The notes: generated by a model not told the origin, from the sequence alone. 9,697 nt of DNA from Arenicellales bacterium (GCA_029287965.1 JARFQC010000075.1:1-9697); one strand, 5' to 3'. Counted from the stretch's first letter, positions 1 through 7,293 are shown. A program made the numbers and translations.

Positions 1-1013
1 ATTGTCGATTCGACGCCACTGTGAAGGGTGTCGTCAAGGACGCGCACCTGGAAACGCAGACTGGCCAGGCTCTGTGCCAGGGAGTCATGCAGTTCATGAG
101 CGAGCCTGTTGCGTTCGTCGATGATGCTGACACGCCTGGCCTCTTCATCAAGGCGCGATTTTTGAATGGCCATGCCGAGGTGCTGGCCGATGTTCATCAA
201 CAGACCGCGAAACTCTGCACCCGTATCAGGTTTTGCCGCATCGACGAACAGATTGAAAACACCGAGCGTTTTTCCATGGTAGGTGAGCGGTATAGAGATC
301 AATCCCAATCTGCTGATTCCGTTGAATGTAGGACCTTTCAGGAAGCGACTGTCTATCAGGTTATTTAATTCATGAATCTGGTGGCTCTCGAAGACAGCCT
401 CGCACTGTTCCAGTTCGGCCGTTTTAAGCAGGGCGTAGTCATTGTCCTGCTCATAAAAGCCACTCGAGGTAACCAGCCTGAATCGATTATTGCTGTCGAG
501 CAGGCGTATCGTTGCAGCACGGGCGTCGATTGCGCCCCTCAGCGCGTGCAGGGAGTGGGACAGCAGATCCTGTATGTCCTGTGTGACACTAACGCTGGAA
601 GCAATATCGTAAAGTATTTGCAGGGTTACATTCTTTTCTGCGATATGGCGGGTCTGTTCCTGGACGGTAGACTCCATGCCGTGTGACAGATTTTGAATCG
701 TTTCACTTAGTCCGTTTATATCCTGAACCAGTGTTCTGAGTTCCCCTTGCTCGGGTAGCGGGATTCGGGCAGATAATTCGCCGTTGCGCATCCGCATGAT
801 CCACTCCCGGAGATTGTCGAGTGGTGTAAGCAGGTTGCGTCGGGAAACCAGGATCAGGCTTGCAGATGTACCTAGTGCGAGCAGGACCAGGATCAGGCGA
901 CCTGTTGATGCATCGTCGCTGCCTGTCGCAAAAGAAATAATTTCTAGAATAAGAAGAGTTATCAGCAGTAGGGTAATCAGCAGCATGTGCAGAACAAGTC
1001 TGCTGCACATCAT
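1..1013 (-). CDS. NarX-type sensor histidine kinase with HAMP and GAF domains, partial (3' end beyond the window)
   Basis: The reading frame is open from the end of dsrR to the left edge, giving 337 codons from the ATG at 1013. Residues about 6-26 and 40-57 are two membrane helices joined by a loop of only about 13 residues, so there is no large periplasmic sensor domain as in NarX. A HAMP-like linker follows (about 58-108, with LLTPLDNLREW and NGELSARIPL), then a GAF-like domain (about 133-287). The HisKA_3 phosphoacceptor box is ERNRLAHELHDSLAQSL, with His309 in ELHD as the likely phosphorylated residue. The ATPase domain lies outside the window. It should autophosphorylate and pass phosphate to a NarL/FixJ-type response regulator. 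The start is uncertain: the frame also reaches a TTG at 1082 that overlaps the dsrR stop as ATTGA, adding 23 residues, and neither start has a good ribosome binding site. In A. vinosum this position is held by dsrS, which this does not resemble. A role in controlling the dsr genes is inferred from position only. Confidence 0.88.
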   Translation of the reverse strand, partial: MMCSRLVLHMLLITLLLITLLILEIISFATGSDDASTGRLILVLLALGTSASLILVSRRNLLTPLDNLREWIMRMRNGELSARIPLPEQGELRTLVQDINGLSETIQNLSHGMESTVQEQTRHIAEKNVTLQILYDIASSVSVTQDIQDLLSHSLHALRGAIDARAATIRLLDSNNRFRLVTSSGFYEQDNDYALLKTAELEQCEAVFESHQIHELNNLIDSRFLKGPTFNGISRLGLISIPLTYHGKTLGVFNLFVDAAKPDTGAEFRGLLMNIGQHLGMAIQKSRLDEEARRVSIIDERNRLAHELHDSLAQSLASLRFQVRVLDDTLHSGVEST

Positions 1014-1078
1014 GCTGGTCAGCCAGTGTTGCAAGTCCTGCTTGTTAACTGGCTGGCTGTTGCCATCGCCGGGTGGGG

Positions 1079-1408
1079 TCAATCTTCAGATTTGTCTTGT
1101 ATAGGTACATGGTCAGGATCATTCGGATTTATAAAAATAAACTCGAAATTACCATCGTCCAATTGCACGTAATCGAGCGTGGCATCGTTTAATAGATCCA
1201 GACTCATGGGAGAAACTACCAGGTCTACGCCTTCCGACTGGTATGTTGTGTCATCGTCACGGCCTGTATCGTCGAATCCCATACCGTAATGAATGCTGCC
1301 GTCAGGATTATGTTTTGCGGCTATACGCAGTGGCATGCCTTCCATTCGGTTTTGTTTGGCCTGGTAACGTATTTGTTGTGCGGCGCGTGAACTTACCTGT
1401 AATAGCAC
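1079..1408 (-). CDS. dsrR: DsrR, A-type (IscA/SufA-like) fold protein without cysteines
   Basis: A protein of 109 residues, the size of IscA/SufA/ErpA family members, with the usual A-type layout: an N-terminal helix segment (VSSRAAQQIRYQAK), a middle section with GMGFDD, and VDLVVSPMSLDLLNDATLDY matching the strand-helix region of the fold. It contains no cysteine at all, so it cannot bind FeS in the way that three-cysteine A-type carriers do. Absence of the ligand cysteines is a known property of A. vinosum DsrR, which is needed for efficient oxidation of stored sulfur and is thought to act after transcription rather than as a scaffold. The start is GTG at 1408, preceded by a perfect AGGAGG five bases upstream. 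It lies 15 nt after dsrN, in the same transcription unit. The C-terminal tail is acidic and probably disordered. Confidence 0.9.
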   Translation of the reverse strand: MLLQVSSRAAQQIRYQAKQNRMEGMPLRIAAKHNPDGSIHYGMGFDDTGRDDDTTYQSEGVDLVVSPMSLDLLNDATLDYVQLDDGNFEFIFINPNDPDHVPIQDKSED

Positions 1409-1413
1409 GTGAA

Positions 1414-1419
1414 CCTCCT
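1414..1419 (-). promoter_or_regulatory. Perfect Shine-Dalgarno for dsrR
   Basis: The minus strand reads AGGAGG five bases before the GTG start of dsrR, inside the 15-nt gap after dsrN. It decides the GTG start and is the strongest ribosome binding site in the window. It suggests that dsrR is translated independently and probably at a higher rate than dsrN, which has no clear site of its own. Confidence 0.8.
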
Positions 1420-1423
1420 GCTG

Positions 1424-2815
1424 TTAGGTCCAGGGTCCGGGGTTAGCCCTGATAAAGTCTGTAAACTGTCTGACCCACTGATTCTGGCGCGTATTGCGCT
1501 GGTGTGTATAGCAGGCAAACAGGTTTTTATAAACAATACCGTCGTATTCTCCATCTATTCCCGTTCCGCGCAATACCCGATATCCGAAACCATCAGTTAT
1601 TTCAAGGTTTTCCAGGCTGGAATAGTGGAACTCATGGGCATTGATTACATCACGCCCTGTATCTGTGCCACCCCAGGGCCAGTCGGCGGTCTTTTCCATG
1701 CGCACATAGCCGCGGCCCTGTGGTGCAGTGTGCATGACTGTATCAGCCTGAATAGCACCGACCATAGAAGCCTTGTCGTCATTCCACAGCAAAGACCGAC
1801 TGAGATACATCAGGCCGCCGCATTCTGCATAAATCGGCATGCCTGCCTCTATGGCTGCGCGTATTTGCTGCAACAGCGAGGTATTGGCTGACAGGGCCTG
1901 CATCTGTGTTTCCGGAAACCCGCCACCAATAAAAAGACCATTCAGACGGGCAGGGAGTGAGGTATCTTCAAGGGTATCGAACTCAACCAGTTCTACACCC
2001 TGCGCTGCGAAAGCATCGAGGTCATTCTGGTAGTAGAAGTTGAAAGCGGCATCCCTGGCTATACCCAGTCGCAGAGAAGGAGCAGATGTGTCTATCGGTG
2101 ATATCGTTTGCGCAATGTTCAGCGGTTGGCTGGATCGGGCAATATTCATCAGTTGGTCAAGCTCGACCTCGCTGCCAACCCGTTCACCAATGCGTTCAAT
2201 AATTGACGCCACGCCCGCGAACTCATTACTCGGTTTTAACCCGAGGTGTCGCTCAGGCAGGTGCAGATCGCTGCTGCGGTGCACGGCACCGATAACCGGT
2301 ACGTCCGTGTAGTGTTCGATCACCTTGACCAGCTTTGATTCGTGTCGCGTGCCGCCAACCTTGTTGAGGATAACGGCCGCGATATCGATATCAGGATCAA
2401 ACTGCTGATAGCCCAGGATAAGGGGAGCGATTCCCCGGGTCATGCCTCTTGCATCAATGACGAGAATGACGGGCGATTCTGTAAGCGTAGCCAATGCCGC
2501 ATTGCTGTTGCTGCCATCCAGGTCAAGTCCATCGTACAAGCCCTTGTTGCCTTCGATGACGGAGATATCTGCTGATTCACCCTGGTCACTAATCGTCTGT
2601 AAAATTTCGTCCCTATCAGATGTGTAAAAATCAAGGTTATAGCAGGGCTTGCCCGTAGCATGCTTCAGCCAGATCGGGTCGATATAGTCCGGTCCTTTTT
2701 TGAATGACTGAACTGAGTATCCCGATTTCCGCAGGGCGGCACACAGGCCAATCGATATAGTCGTTTTACCGGACGATTTATGTGCAGCAGAAACGAGTAT
2801 GCGTGGGAGAGACAT
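1424..2815 (-). CDS. dsrN: DsrN, glutamine-dependent siroheme amidase (CbiA/CobB family)
   Basis: A protein of 463 residues, the length usual for cobyrinate a,c-diamide synthases (CbiA/CobB). The N-terminal half is a P-loop ATPase of the dethiobiotin-synthetase type: AAHKSSGKTT at residues 10-19, then GPDYIDP at 41-47, VIEGNKGLYDG at 86-96 and a VILNK motif at 148-152. The C-terminal half is a type-1 glutamine amidotransferase domain: LFIGGGFPE at 294-302, the nucleophile Cys332 in YAECGGLMYL, HEFHYS at 394-399 and a likely catalytic His438 in CYTHQR. In rDsr clusters this protein is held to amidate a carboxylate of siroheme, giving the siroamide cofactor of DsrAB. The linkage to dsrMKLJOP supports DsrN over a cobalamin enzyme, since no cob/cbi genes are nearby. 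It follows the longest gap of the cluster (112 nt), and its ATG has only a weak ribosome binding site. Confidence 0.93.
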   Translation of the reverse strand: MSLPRILVSAAHKSSGKTTISIGLCAALRKSGYSVQSFKKGPDYIDPIWLKHATGKPCYNLDFYTSDRDEILQTISDQGESADISVIEGNKGLYDGLDLDGSNSNAALATLTESPVILVIDARGMTRGIAPLILGYQQFDPDIDIAAVILNKVGGTRHESKLVKVIEHYTDVPVIGAVHRSSDLHLPERHLGLKPSNEFAGVASIIERIGERVGSEVELDQLMNIARSSQPLNIAQTISPIDTSAPSLRLGIARDAAFNFYYQNDLDAFAAQGVELVEFDTLEDTSLPARLNGLFIGGGFPETQMQALSANTSLLQQIRAAIEAGMPIYAECGGLMYLSRSLLWNDDKASMVGAIQADTVMHTAPQGRGYVRMEKTADWPWGGTDTGRDVINAHEFHYSSLENLEITDGFGYRVLRGTGIDGEYDGIVYKNLFACYTHQRNTRQNQWVRQFTDFIRANPGPWT

Positions 2816-2847
2816 ATTCTTTGTTGTGCAGGAGATAGTGCCCAGGG

Positions 2848-2853
2848 ATTATA
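2848..2853 (-). promoter_or_regulatory. Possible internal promoter -10 element upstream of dsrN
   Basis: The minus strand reads TATAAT, a perfect sigma-70 -10 hexamer, about 32 nt before the dsrN ATG. At 17-nt spacing the upstream hexamer is CCCTTC, a poor -35. A TTGCCC lies at 21 nt, which is too far. There is no TG extension. It might drive extra transcription of dsrN, dsrR and the sensor kinase, but a chance match is quite possible. Confidence 0.25.
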
Positions 2854-2870
2854 CCCTAGACATAATGCAG

Positions 2871-2904
2871 GAAGGGGCAAGGAGGAAAATCTCCTTGCCC
2901 CTTC
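2871..2904 (-). other. Perfect 14-bp inverted repeat in the dsrP-dsrN gap
   Basis: The arms at 2871-2884 and 2891-2904 are exact reverse complements (GAAGGGGCAAGGAG on the plus strand), with a 6-nt loop. The stem is GC-rich and begins 23 nt downstream of the dsrP stop codon. On the minus strand it is followed by CTGCATTATG rather than a run of T, so it is not a classic intrinsic terminator. It may be a partial terminator or attenuator, or a 3'-end stabiliser or processing hairpin that lowers expression of dsrN and dsrR relative to dsrMKLJOP. The structure is seen directly; the role is inferred. Confidence 0.75.
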
Positions 2905-2927
2905 ATTGTGATGATCAGGCTGCTTTA

Positions 2928-4139
2928 TTAACCGGCAGAATAATTCGGATCAATATCGGCATCAGCCAGGCTCTCAGGTGTGAACTGAAGCACCTTGACG
3001 GCAAGTGTAACGATTATCAATGCAACCCCGATGCCACCCAGGCCCAATAGTATTTCAGGCAGGCTTGGGCTGTATGATGCGACGACACCGTCCTGGAAAG
3101 TGCTGCTAACTTCCATGCCGGGGAACAGTACGAGCGGGAACGCCTGGCCCCCGATGATGATTACGTACAACTGCGCCAGACCGCCGATAATAACGAGCAT
3201 TGATGCTATAGCGATCCACACTCTGGATGTGCCGGTTATCGGGTTATACAGGATAACCAGTGGGGCAATGCTGCCGAGAATTATCTGCACAACCCAGAAC
3301 AGCTTCGTATAGACATGGTCACCCGCAAGGATAAAGGCTGATATGCCATGGTGTTCCGTCGCATACAGATTAGTCAGGAAGTACATCGTGACAAGCATCA
3401 TGACGGCTGCAACGAATACACCCAGCAGGTTTTTCAACCGGTAGAGTACTGCGTCACCGAGCTTGCGAGCTGTACCGTGATAGATTGTCATCAGTACAAG
3501 CAGGAATACTGCCAGTCCGAAGGAAAATGACATGATGATGAACATCGGTGCATAGATGGCAGCATCATAGGCCTGACGTGCGACGATGAAGCCGAAAATA
3601 GAGCCTGTACCAGTTGTCAGAGCAAGACGCCAGACGAACGCAGCAATACCAGCAGCACGAGTGTAGCCATTCATGCGGCGTTCCATCATGGTCCACAGAT
3701 AGACGATGACGATCGCGAAGAAGCCTGTGTACAGGTAGATGTTCCAGGCGAAGATGGATTTGAAGTTGTAATACGTCATGGCAACGATCAGGCGGTCAGG
3801 ACGACCAAGATCGAGAACCAGCACGAGTAGGCCGCCCGCAAGCAATGCCAATGCGAGTAACCCGGATAACCGGGCCATTGGTTTATATATCGGTTTCTGG
3901 AATACCGAGGAGATCGATGCGACGTTCAACGCACCGGATGCTGCTACGATGAGAAAAACAGCGAAAACGTGTGGCGTTCCCCAGACGATTTCGTTGTTCA
4001 TACCTGTTACCCAGTGGCCATTGTGCTCCATGTAGTACGCGGCACCGAGTCCCATTGCAGCCAGCAGTCCGGTAATACCCAGGATCAAAAGGTAACCGGG
4101 TGCATATCCACTGATCTCGGAGAACTGAATTCTTTTCAT
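2928..4139 (-). CDS. dsrP: DsrP, NrfD-like integral membrane subunit of DsrMKJOP
   Basis: A highly hydrophobic protein of 403 residues with about ten predicted membrane helices (roughly 15-37, 54-75, 89-111, 128-150, 161-185, 195-217, 235-258, 268-298, 306-330 and 360-385). This matches the NrfD/PsrC/HmeB family. It has the family-typical conserved segments near LVLDLGRPDR (after helix 3) and the charged loop ending in ERRMNG. In the complex it is the quinone-interacting membrane partner of the periplasmic FeS protein DsrO. The ATG start lies 17 nt after dsrO, the same pairing as in the nrfC-nrfD and hmeA-hmeB modules. No frameshift or truncation is seen. The hairpin described separately begins 23 nt after its stop codon. 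Confidence 0.95.
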   Translation of the reverse strand: MKRIQFSEISGYAPGYLLILGITGLLAAMGLGAAYYMEHNGHWVTGMNNEIVWGTPHVFAVFLIVAASGALNVASISSVFQKPIYKPMARLSGLLALALLAGGLLVLVLDLGRPDRLIVAMTYYNFKSIFAWNIYLYTGFFAIVIVYLWTMMERRMNGYTRAAGIAAFVWRLALTTGTGSIFGFIVARQAYDAAIYAPMFIIMSFSFGLAVFLLVLMTIYHGTARKLGDAVLYRLKNLLGVFVAAVMMLVTMYFLTNLYATEHHGISAFILAGDHVYTKLFWVVQIILGSIAPLVILYNPITGTSRVWIAIASMLVIIGGLAQLYVIIIGGQAFPLVLFPGMEVSSTFQDGVVASYSPSLPEILLGLGGIGVALIIVTLAVKVLQFTPESLADADIDPNYSAG

Positions 4140-4156
4140 GTTATGTCAATCCTGTA

Positions 4157-4927
4157 TTAACCGTAGATGCCCTGATAACGAACGCCAGGGTTAAGTCCAA
4201 GGTCGGCGCGAATCCTGACTCCGCCATGACGGGCAAGTTCTTTTGATATTTTGCTTTCCGGATCATTCAGGTCGCCGAATATCATTGCGCTGTTGAAAGT
4301 CGAACTGCAGGCTTCAACACATGCAGGTTGTTGGTCATCGTCTACCCGGTGTACGCACATGGTGCAGCTTTCAACGGTACCCTGACCACGCGGTGCGTAG
4401 CTTCGCTGGTCGGTCAGTGTTTCGTGGATGAAAGAACGTGCCTTGTACGGGCAGGCCATCATGCAGTAGCGGCAGCCGATGCAGATATGCTTGTCGACCA
4501 GGACAATACCGTCTATGCGCTTGTAAGAGGCGCCGGTCGGACACACGTCTACACAGGGAGGTGATTCGCAGTGCTGGCACATCATGGGCAGGGTTTTTGC
4601 GTGGCCTGTTTCCCTGTCGGTCACCTTTACCTTGCGAATCCATTGTGCTTTCTGGTCAGGCCTAGACTTAGATTCATCGCTAGAGCCTTTGCCCCATCCG
4701 TTTTCTTCCTGGCAGGCATCTACACAACCCGTGCAGTCGTCCGCGCAGTTATTGATGTTGATCAGTATGCCCCAGCGTACAGCATCGGTTACCGGCTGGT
4801 CCTTCGGCTTGGCCTGTGCTGTTTCCACCAGGATGATACCCGGTGCAATAGTCAGTCCGGCCATTGCCGCTGCGGTGCCGCCGAGCAGGTTTCTTCTTGT
4901 CAGGTTGACCTGTTCTTTTTCGCTCAT
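4157..4927 (-). CDS. dsrO: DsrO, periplasmic Tat-exported ferredoxin-like FeS subunit of DsrMKJOP
   Basis: A protein of 256 residues. It begins with a twin-arginine signal: TRRNLLGG at residues 10-17, a hydrophobic stretch to about 33, and a probable signal peptidase site after AQA (37-39). The mature part has 16 cysteines in four groups: 61/65/68/72, 117/120/125/129, 149/152/155/159 and 188/191/203/207. This is the NrfC/HmeA/DmsB-like pattern able to hold up to four cubane clusters. The Tat signal implies folding and cluster insertion in the cytoplasm before export. In DsrMKJOP it passes electrons between the cytochrome DsrJ and the membrane protein DsrP. The gene begins 3 nt after the dsrJ stop, with its AGGG ribosome binding site inside the end of dsrJ, suggesting coupled translation. 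Confidence 0.95.
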   Translation of the reverse strand: MSEKEQVNLTRRNLLGGTAAAMAGLTIAPGIILVETAQAKPKDQPVTDAVRWGILININNCADDCTGCVDACQEENGWGKGSSDESKSRPDQKAQWIRKVKVTDRETGHAKTLPMMCQHCESPPCVDVCPTGASYKRIDGIVLVDKHICIGCRYCMMACPYKARSFIHETLTDQRSYAPRGQGTVESCTMCVHRVDDDQQPACVEACSSTFNSAMIFGDLNDPESKISKELARHGGVRIRADLGLNPGVRYQGIYG

Positions 4928-4930
4928 GAT

Positions 4931-5332
4931 CTATTGACCCTGTGCCAGTGGTTCATGAATATCTGTCGACCTGGGTGTATCGGTATGACACTGGAAGCAG
5001 TCGATTTTTACGGAAGCGTAGCTATGACAGGAAGAACAGAAATGTCTTTTATCCGTAGCATTGATGTACCCACCGTCATCATCCTTGACCGCATGACAGG
5101 TTACACATTGCTTCAGGCTGTCCTGCTCGGTGCGTATGCCGCGATACATGGTTTCATCACGGTGGTGCTGGATGTAATCCATGTGGTTGTATCGCATGTC
5201 ATCAGTAGCCCTGACACATGAATCACCCTGTCCCTTGCTGATGGAAGGGAGGGGCACTTCTGCCTGGGCACTGGTGACAGACAGAAACAGTGTCAGGATG
5301 GCGAGTTTAAATATGTACATGATACGCAGCAT
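4931..5332 (-). CDS. dsrJ: DsrJ, periplasmic triheme cytochrome c of DsrMKJOP
   Basis: A protein of 133 residues with three CXXCH haem c sites: CVTCH at 76-80, CSSCH at 99-103 and CFQCH at 112-116. A Sec-type signal or anchor segment occupies about residues 4-24, with AQA before Glu25 as a possible cleavage site. Cys39 (in GDSCVRATDDM) is outside the CXXCH motifs and is the only non-haem-binding cysteine. By position it matches the cysteine that gives A. vinosum DsrJ its rare His/Cys-ligated haem. Internal methionines and histidines (Met46, His50, Met51, His56, His57) can supply the other distal ligands. Two starts are possible: ATG at 5332, right behind an AGGG, or ATG at 5320 four codons on, with that AGGG about 12 nt upstream. 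The gene starts 11 nt after dsrL and stops 3 nt before dsrO. Confidence 0.94.
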   Translation of the reverse strand: MLRIMYIFKLAILTLFLSVTSAQAEVPLPSISKGQGDSCVRATDDMRYNHMDYIQHHRDETMYRGIRTEQDSLKQCVTCHAVKDDDGGYINATDKRHFCSSCHSYASVKIDCFQCHTDTPRSTDIHEPLAQGQ

Positions 5333-5343
5333 CCCTATGCGGA

Positions 5344-7281
5344 TTATTCACCCATGCCCATGTCAATGTAGCCTGTCGGGCAGACTTCTGCACAGATATG
5401 GCAGCCGATGCATTTCGTATAGTCTGTTGCCACGTAGCGGCCAGTCGTAGACTGGTCTTTCTTGACGCGATAAACAGCATCCTGTGGGCAGTAAATGACA
5501 CAGTTGTCACACTCGAAACACATGCCACAACTCATGCAGCGTCCGGCTTCCTTGACAGCCATTTCTTCTGACAGGCCGATCATGCGTTCATGGAAGTGCC
5601 CCTTTACTTCATCGGCAGTCGGGACATCTTCATCGCGTCTATAGCGATCTTCATGTTCGAAGTGGCCGAGGAACAGCGCATCGTAGTTGATGATTTCGTG
5701 TTCTGAACGGTCATCAAAGTTGTGCACAGCATAGTTGTCTTCAGATGTGCCGCGAGTAGACGATTTGTCATAGGCTTCCGGGTCAAGGCCTGCTTCGTGT
5801 AGCTTGTCAGACAGGCTGAAGTGATGTTTATCAACTTTCGGACGGCGGGCCATTTTCTCGCTGGCAAGGAACGAGTTAATGCTTTCTGCAGCAATGGATG
5901 CCTGGCCGATGGCTGTAGTGAGCAGGTGAGGGCGAACAATATCGCCTGCTACAAAGTGTCCCGGCTTATTCGGTACCTGGTAGTTCTTGTCTGAATCAAT
6001 AAGGCCGCGGTCGTTAGCCATGTCCTCGACGCCTGCCATGTCACCACCCTGGCCAATGGCCGCAACAATGATGTCAGCTTCCAGTACACGTTCCGTGCCT
6101 TCGGTTGGAATAGGCTTCATGCCATCCATGGTGCAGTCACAAACCTTGAGGCCGGTTGCGCGACCGTCATCACCCACGATGACTTCGAGGGGCATTACAC
6201 CGTCATAGATGGTGACGCCTTCTGTCAATGCATCAGTGATTTCATGTTCAGCAGCCATCATTTTGTCCTTGGTGAACAAAGATGTGAGTGTGGCATCGCA
6301 TTGTTCTGCAGCATCTGCCAGAGACTGATCCTGAACGGTATCGTTTTTGAGAATGTCTTCCGGAAGTCCTGCGTCAGCATTGTGTCCGATACGGCGCGCT
6401 ACCGATACAACGTCGATCGAGGTATCACCACCACCGATACATACCAGTTTCTTGCCGGTGACTTTCATGCGGCCGTTGTTGAAGGCTTCGAGGAACGTCA
6501 GTGCATCAACGCAGTTTGAAGTGCCTTCCCAGCCGTCTACCGGCAGGCCGCGGCCTGTCCAACAGCCAAGTGCCCAAAGTACTGCATCAAATTCTTTTTC
6601 CAGCTCTTCGATGCTGACATCACGGCCTACGCGTGTGTTCAGGCGAGTTTCAACGCCCATATCGACGATGCGTTGATTTTCTGCTGCGAGCTTGTCGCGA
6701 GGTATACGATAGCCCGGGATACCGTAGCGCATCATGCCACCGAGTTCAGCGCGCTCTTCGAAAACTGTGGCGCCATGACCCATGCGGCGGAGCTGATAAG
6801 CTGCCGCCATGCCAGCAGGACCGCCACCAATAACAGCGACTTTCTTGCCGGTATCTGCACCTGCAGTGAACGTGTATCCATTCTCAATCGCCGTGTCACC
6901 AATGTACTGCTCAACAGCATTGATGCCGACATAATCTTCAACATGGTTACGATTGCATCCGTCCTGACAGGGTGCAGGGCAGACGCGTCCCATCATGGAT
7001 GGGAAGGGGTTGGCGTTAGTCGAACGCAGGAATGCATACTCCTGCATGCTCATATCGCCGGATGGCTTTTCTATGCCACGGACGATATCCAGCCAGCCGC
7101 GAATATCTTCGCCTGACGGGCAGCTGCCCTGGCAGGGTGGTGTGCGTTGAATATAAGTTGGACATTTATGTGACCAGCCGGCATCGAATATTTCTTCCTG
7201 CCAGTCTTCCTGGACGTGATCACCGTCTTCGAAGCGACGAAAGGTATGGTCCTGCTGCATTTCTTCTTTTGAAGTTGCCAT
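5344..7281 (-). CDS. dsrL: DsrL, NAD(P)H:acceptor flavin/iron-sulfur oxidoreductase of the rDsr pathway
   Basis: A protein of 645 residues, close to A. vinosum DsrL, related to the GltD/NfnB small subunit with an added C-terminal ferredoxin. The N-terminal FeS-binding region has Cys40, Cys50, Cys54, then Cys101, Cys105 and Cys109. The FAD-binding Rossmann motif is VAVIGGGPAG at 148-157 and a nucleotide-binding motif is LVCIGGGDTS at 279-288. A second FAD contact is likely at FVAGDIV (443-449). The C-terminal 2x[4Fe-4S] ferredoxin uses C588/591/594/598 and C624/627/630/634, with extra Cys582 and Cys585 just before it. In sulfur oxidisers DsrL takes electrons released by DsrAB during sulfur oxidation to NAD+. 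The ATG is preceded by GAGGA at a 7-nt spacing, 46 nt after dsrK. Its presence between dsrK and dsrJ marks the cluster as the oxidative type. Confidence 0.96.
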   Translation of the reverse strand: MATSKEEMQQDHTFRRFEDGDHVQEDWQEEIFDAGWSHKCPTYIQRTPPCQGSCPSGEDIRGWLDIVRGIEKPSGDMSMQEYAFLRSTNANPFPSMMGRVCPAPCQDGCNRNHVEDYVGINAVEQYIGDTAIENGYTFTAGADTGKKVAVIGGGPAGMAAAYQLRRMGHGATVFEERAELGGMMRYGIPGYRIPRDKLAAENQRIVDMGVETRLNTRVGRDVSIEELEKEFDAVLWALGCWTGRGLPVDGWEGTSNCVDALTFLEAFNNGRMKVTGKKLVCIGGGDTSIDVVSVARRIGHNADAGLPEDILKNDTVQDQSLADAAEQCDATLTSLFTKDKMMAAEHEITDALTEGVTIYDGVMPLEVIVGDDGRATGLKVCDCTMDGMKPIPTEGTERVLEADIIVAAIGQGGDMAGVEDMANDRGLIDSDKNYQVPNKPGHFVAGDIVRPHLLTTAIGQASIAAESINSFLASEKMARRPKVDKHHFSLSDKLHEAGLDPEAYDKSSTRGTSEDNYAVHNFDDRSEHEIINYDALFLGHFEHEDRYRRDEDVPTADEVKGHFHERMIGLSEEMAVKEAGRCMSCGMCFECDNCVIYCPQDAVYRVKKDQSTTGRYVATDYTKCIGCHICAEVCPTGYIDMGMGE

Positions 7282-7288
7282 CTTTATA

Positions 7289-7293
7289 TCCTC
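7289..7293 (-). promoter_or_regulatory. Shine-Dalgarno for dsrL
   Basis: The minus strand reads GAGGA seven bases before the ATG at 7281, in the 46-nt gap after dsrK. It supports this start and suggests independent translation of dsrL. Confidence 0.65.

Noticed and set aside
21..686. Two plus-strand open frames of 115 and 104 codons at the left edge
   Set aside because: The minus strand here reads continuously as GAF and HisKA_3 regions of the sensor kinase. The plus-strand frames are shadows.
703..1008. Minus-strand open frame of 101 codons near the start of the kinase
   Set aside because: It is out of frame by one base with the HAMP-containing kinase frame and shows no domain, so it is an overlapping shadow.
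1409..1891. Plus-strand open frame of 160 codons antisense to the dsrN amidotransferase domain
   Set aside because: The minus strand encodes the catalytic Cys332 region of DsrN. The antisense product has no family features.
2871..2904. Calling the 14-bp inverted repeat an intrinsic terminator
   Set aside because: No T-run follows the stem on the minus strand, and the downstream genes belong to the same pathway. It is kept as a structured element of unknown role.
4571..5221. Plus-strand open frame of 216 codons antisense to dsrO and dsrJ
   Set aside because: It lies fully opposite two genes with unmistakable FeS and haem motifs. The translation has no recognisable domain and no convincing start signal.
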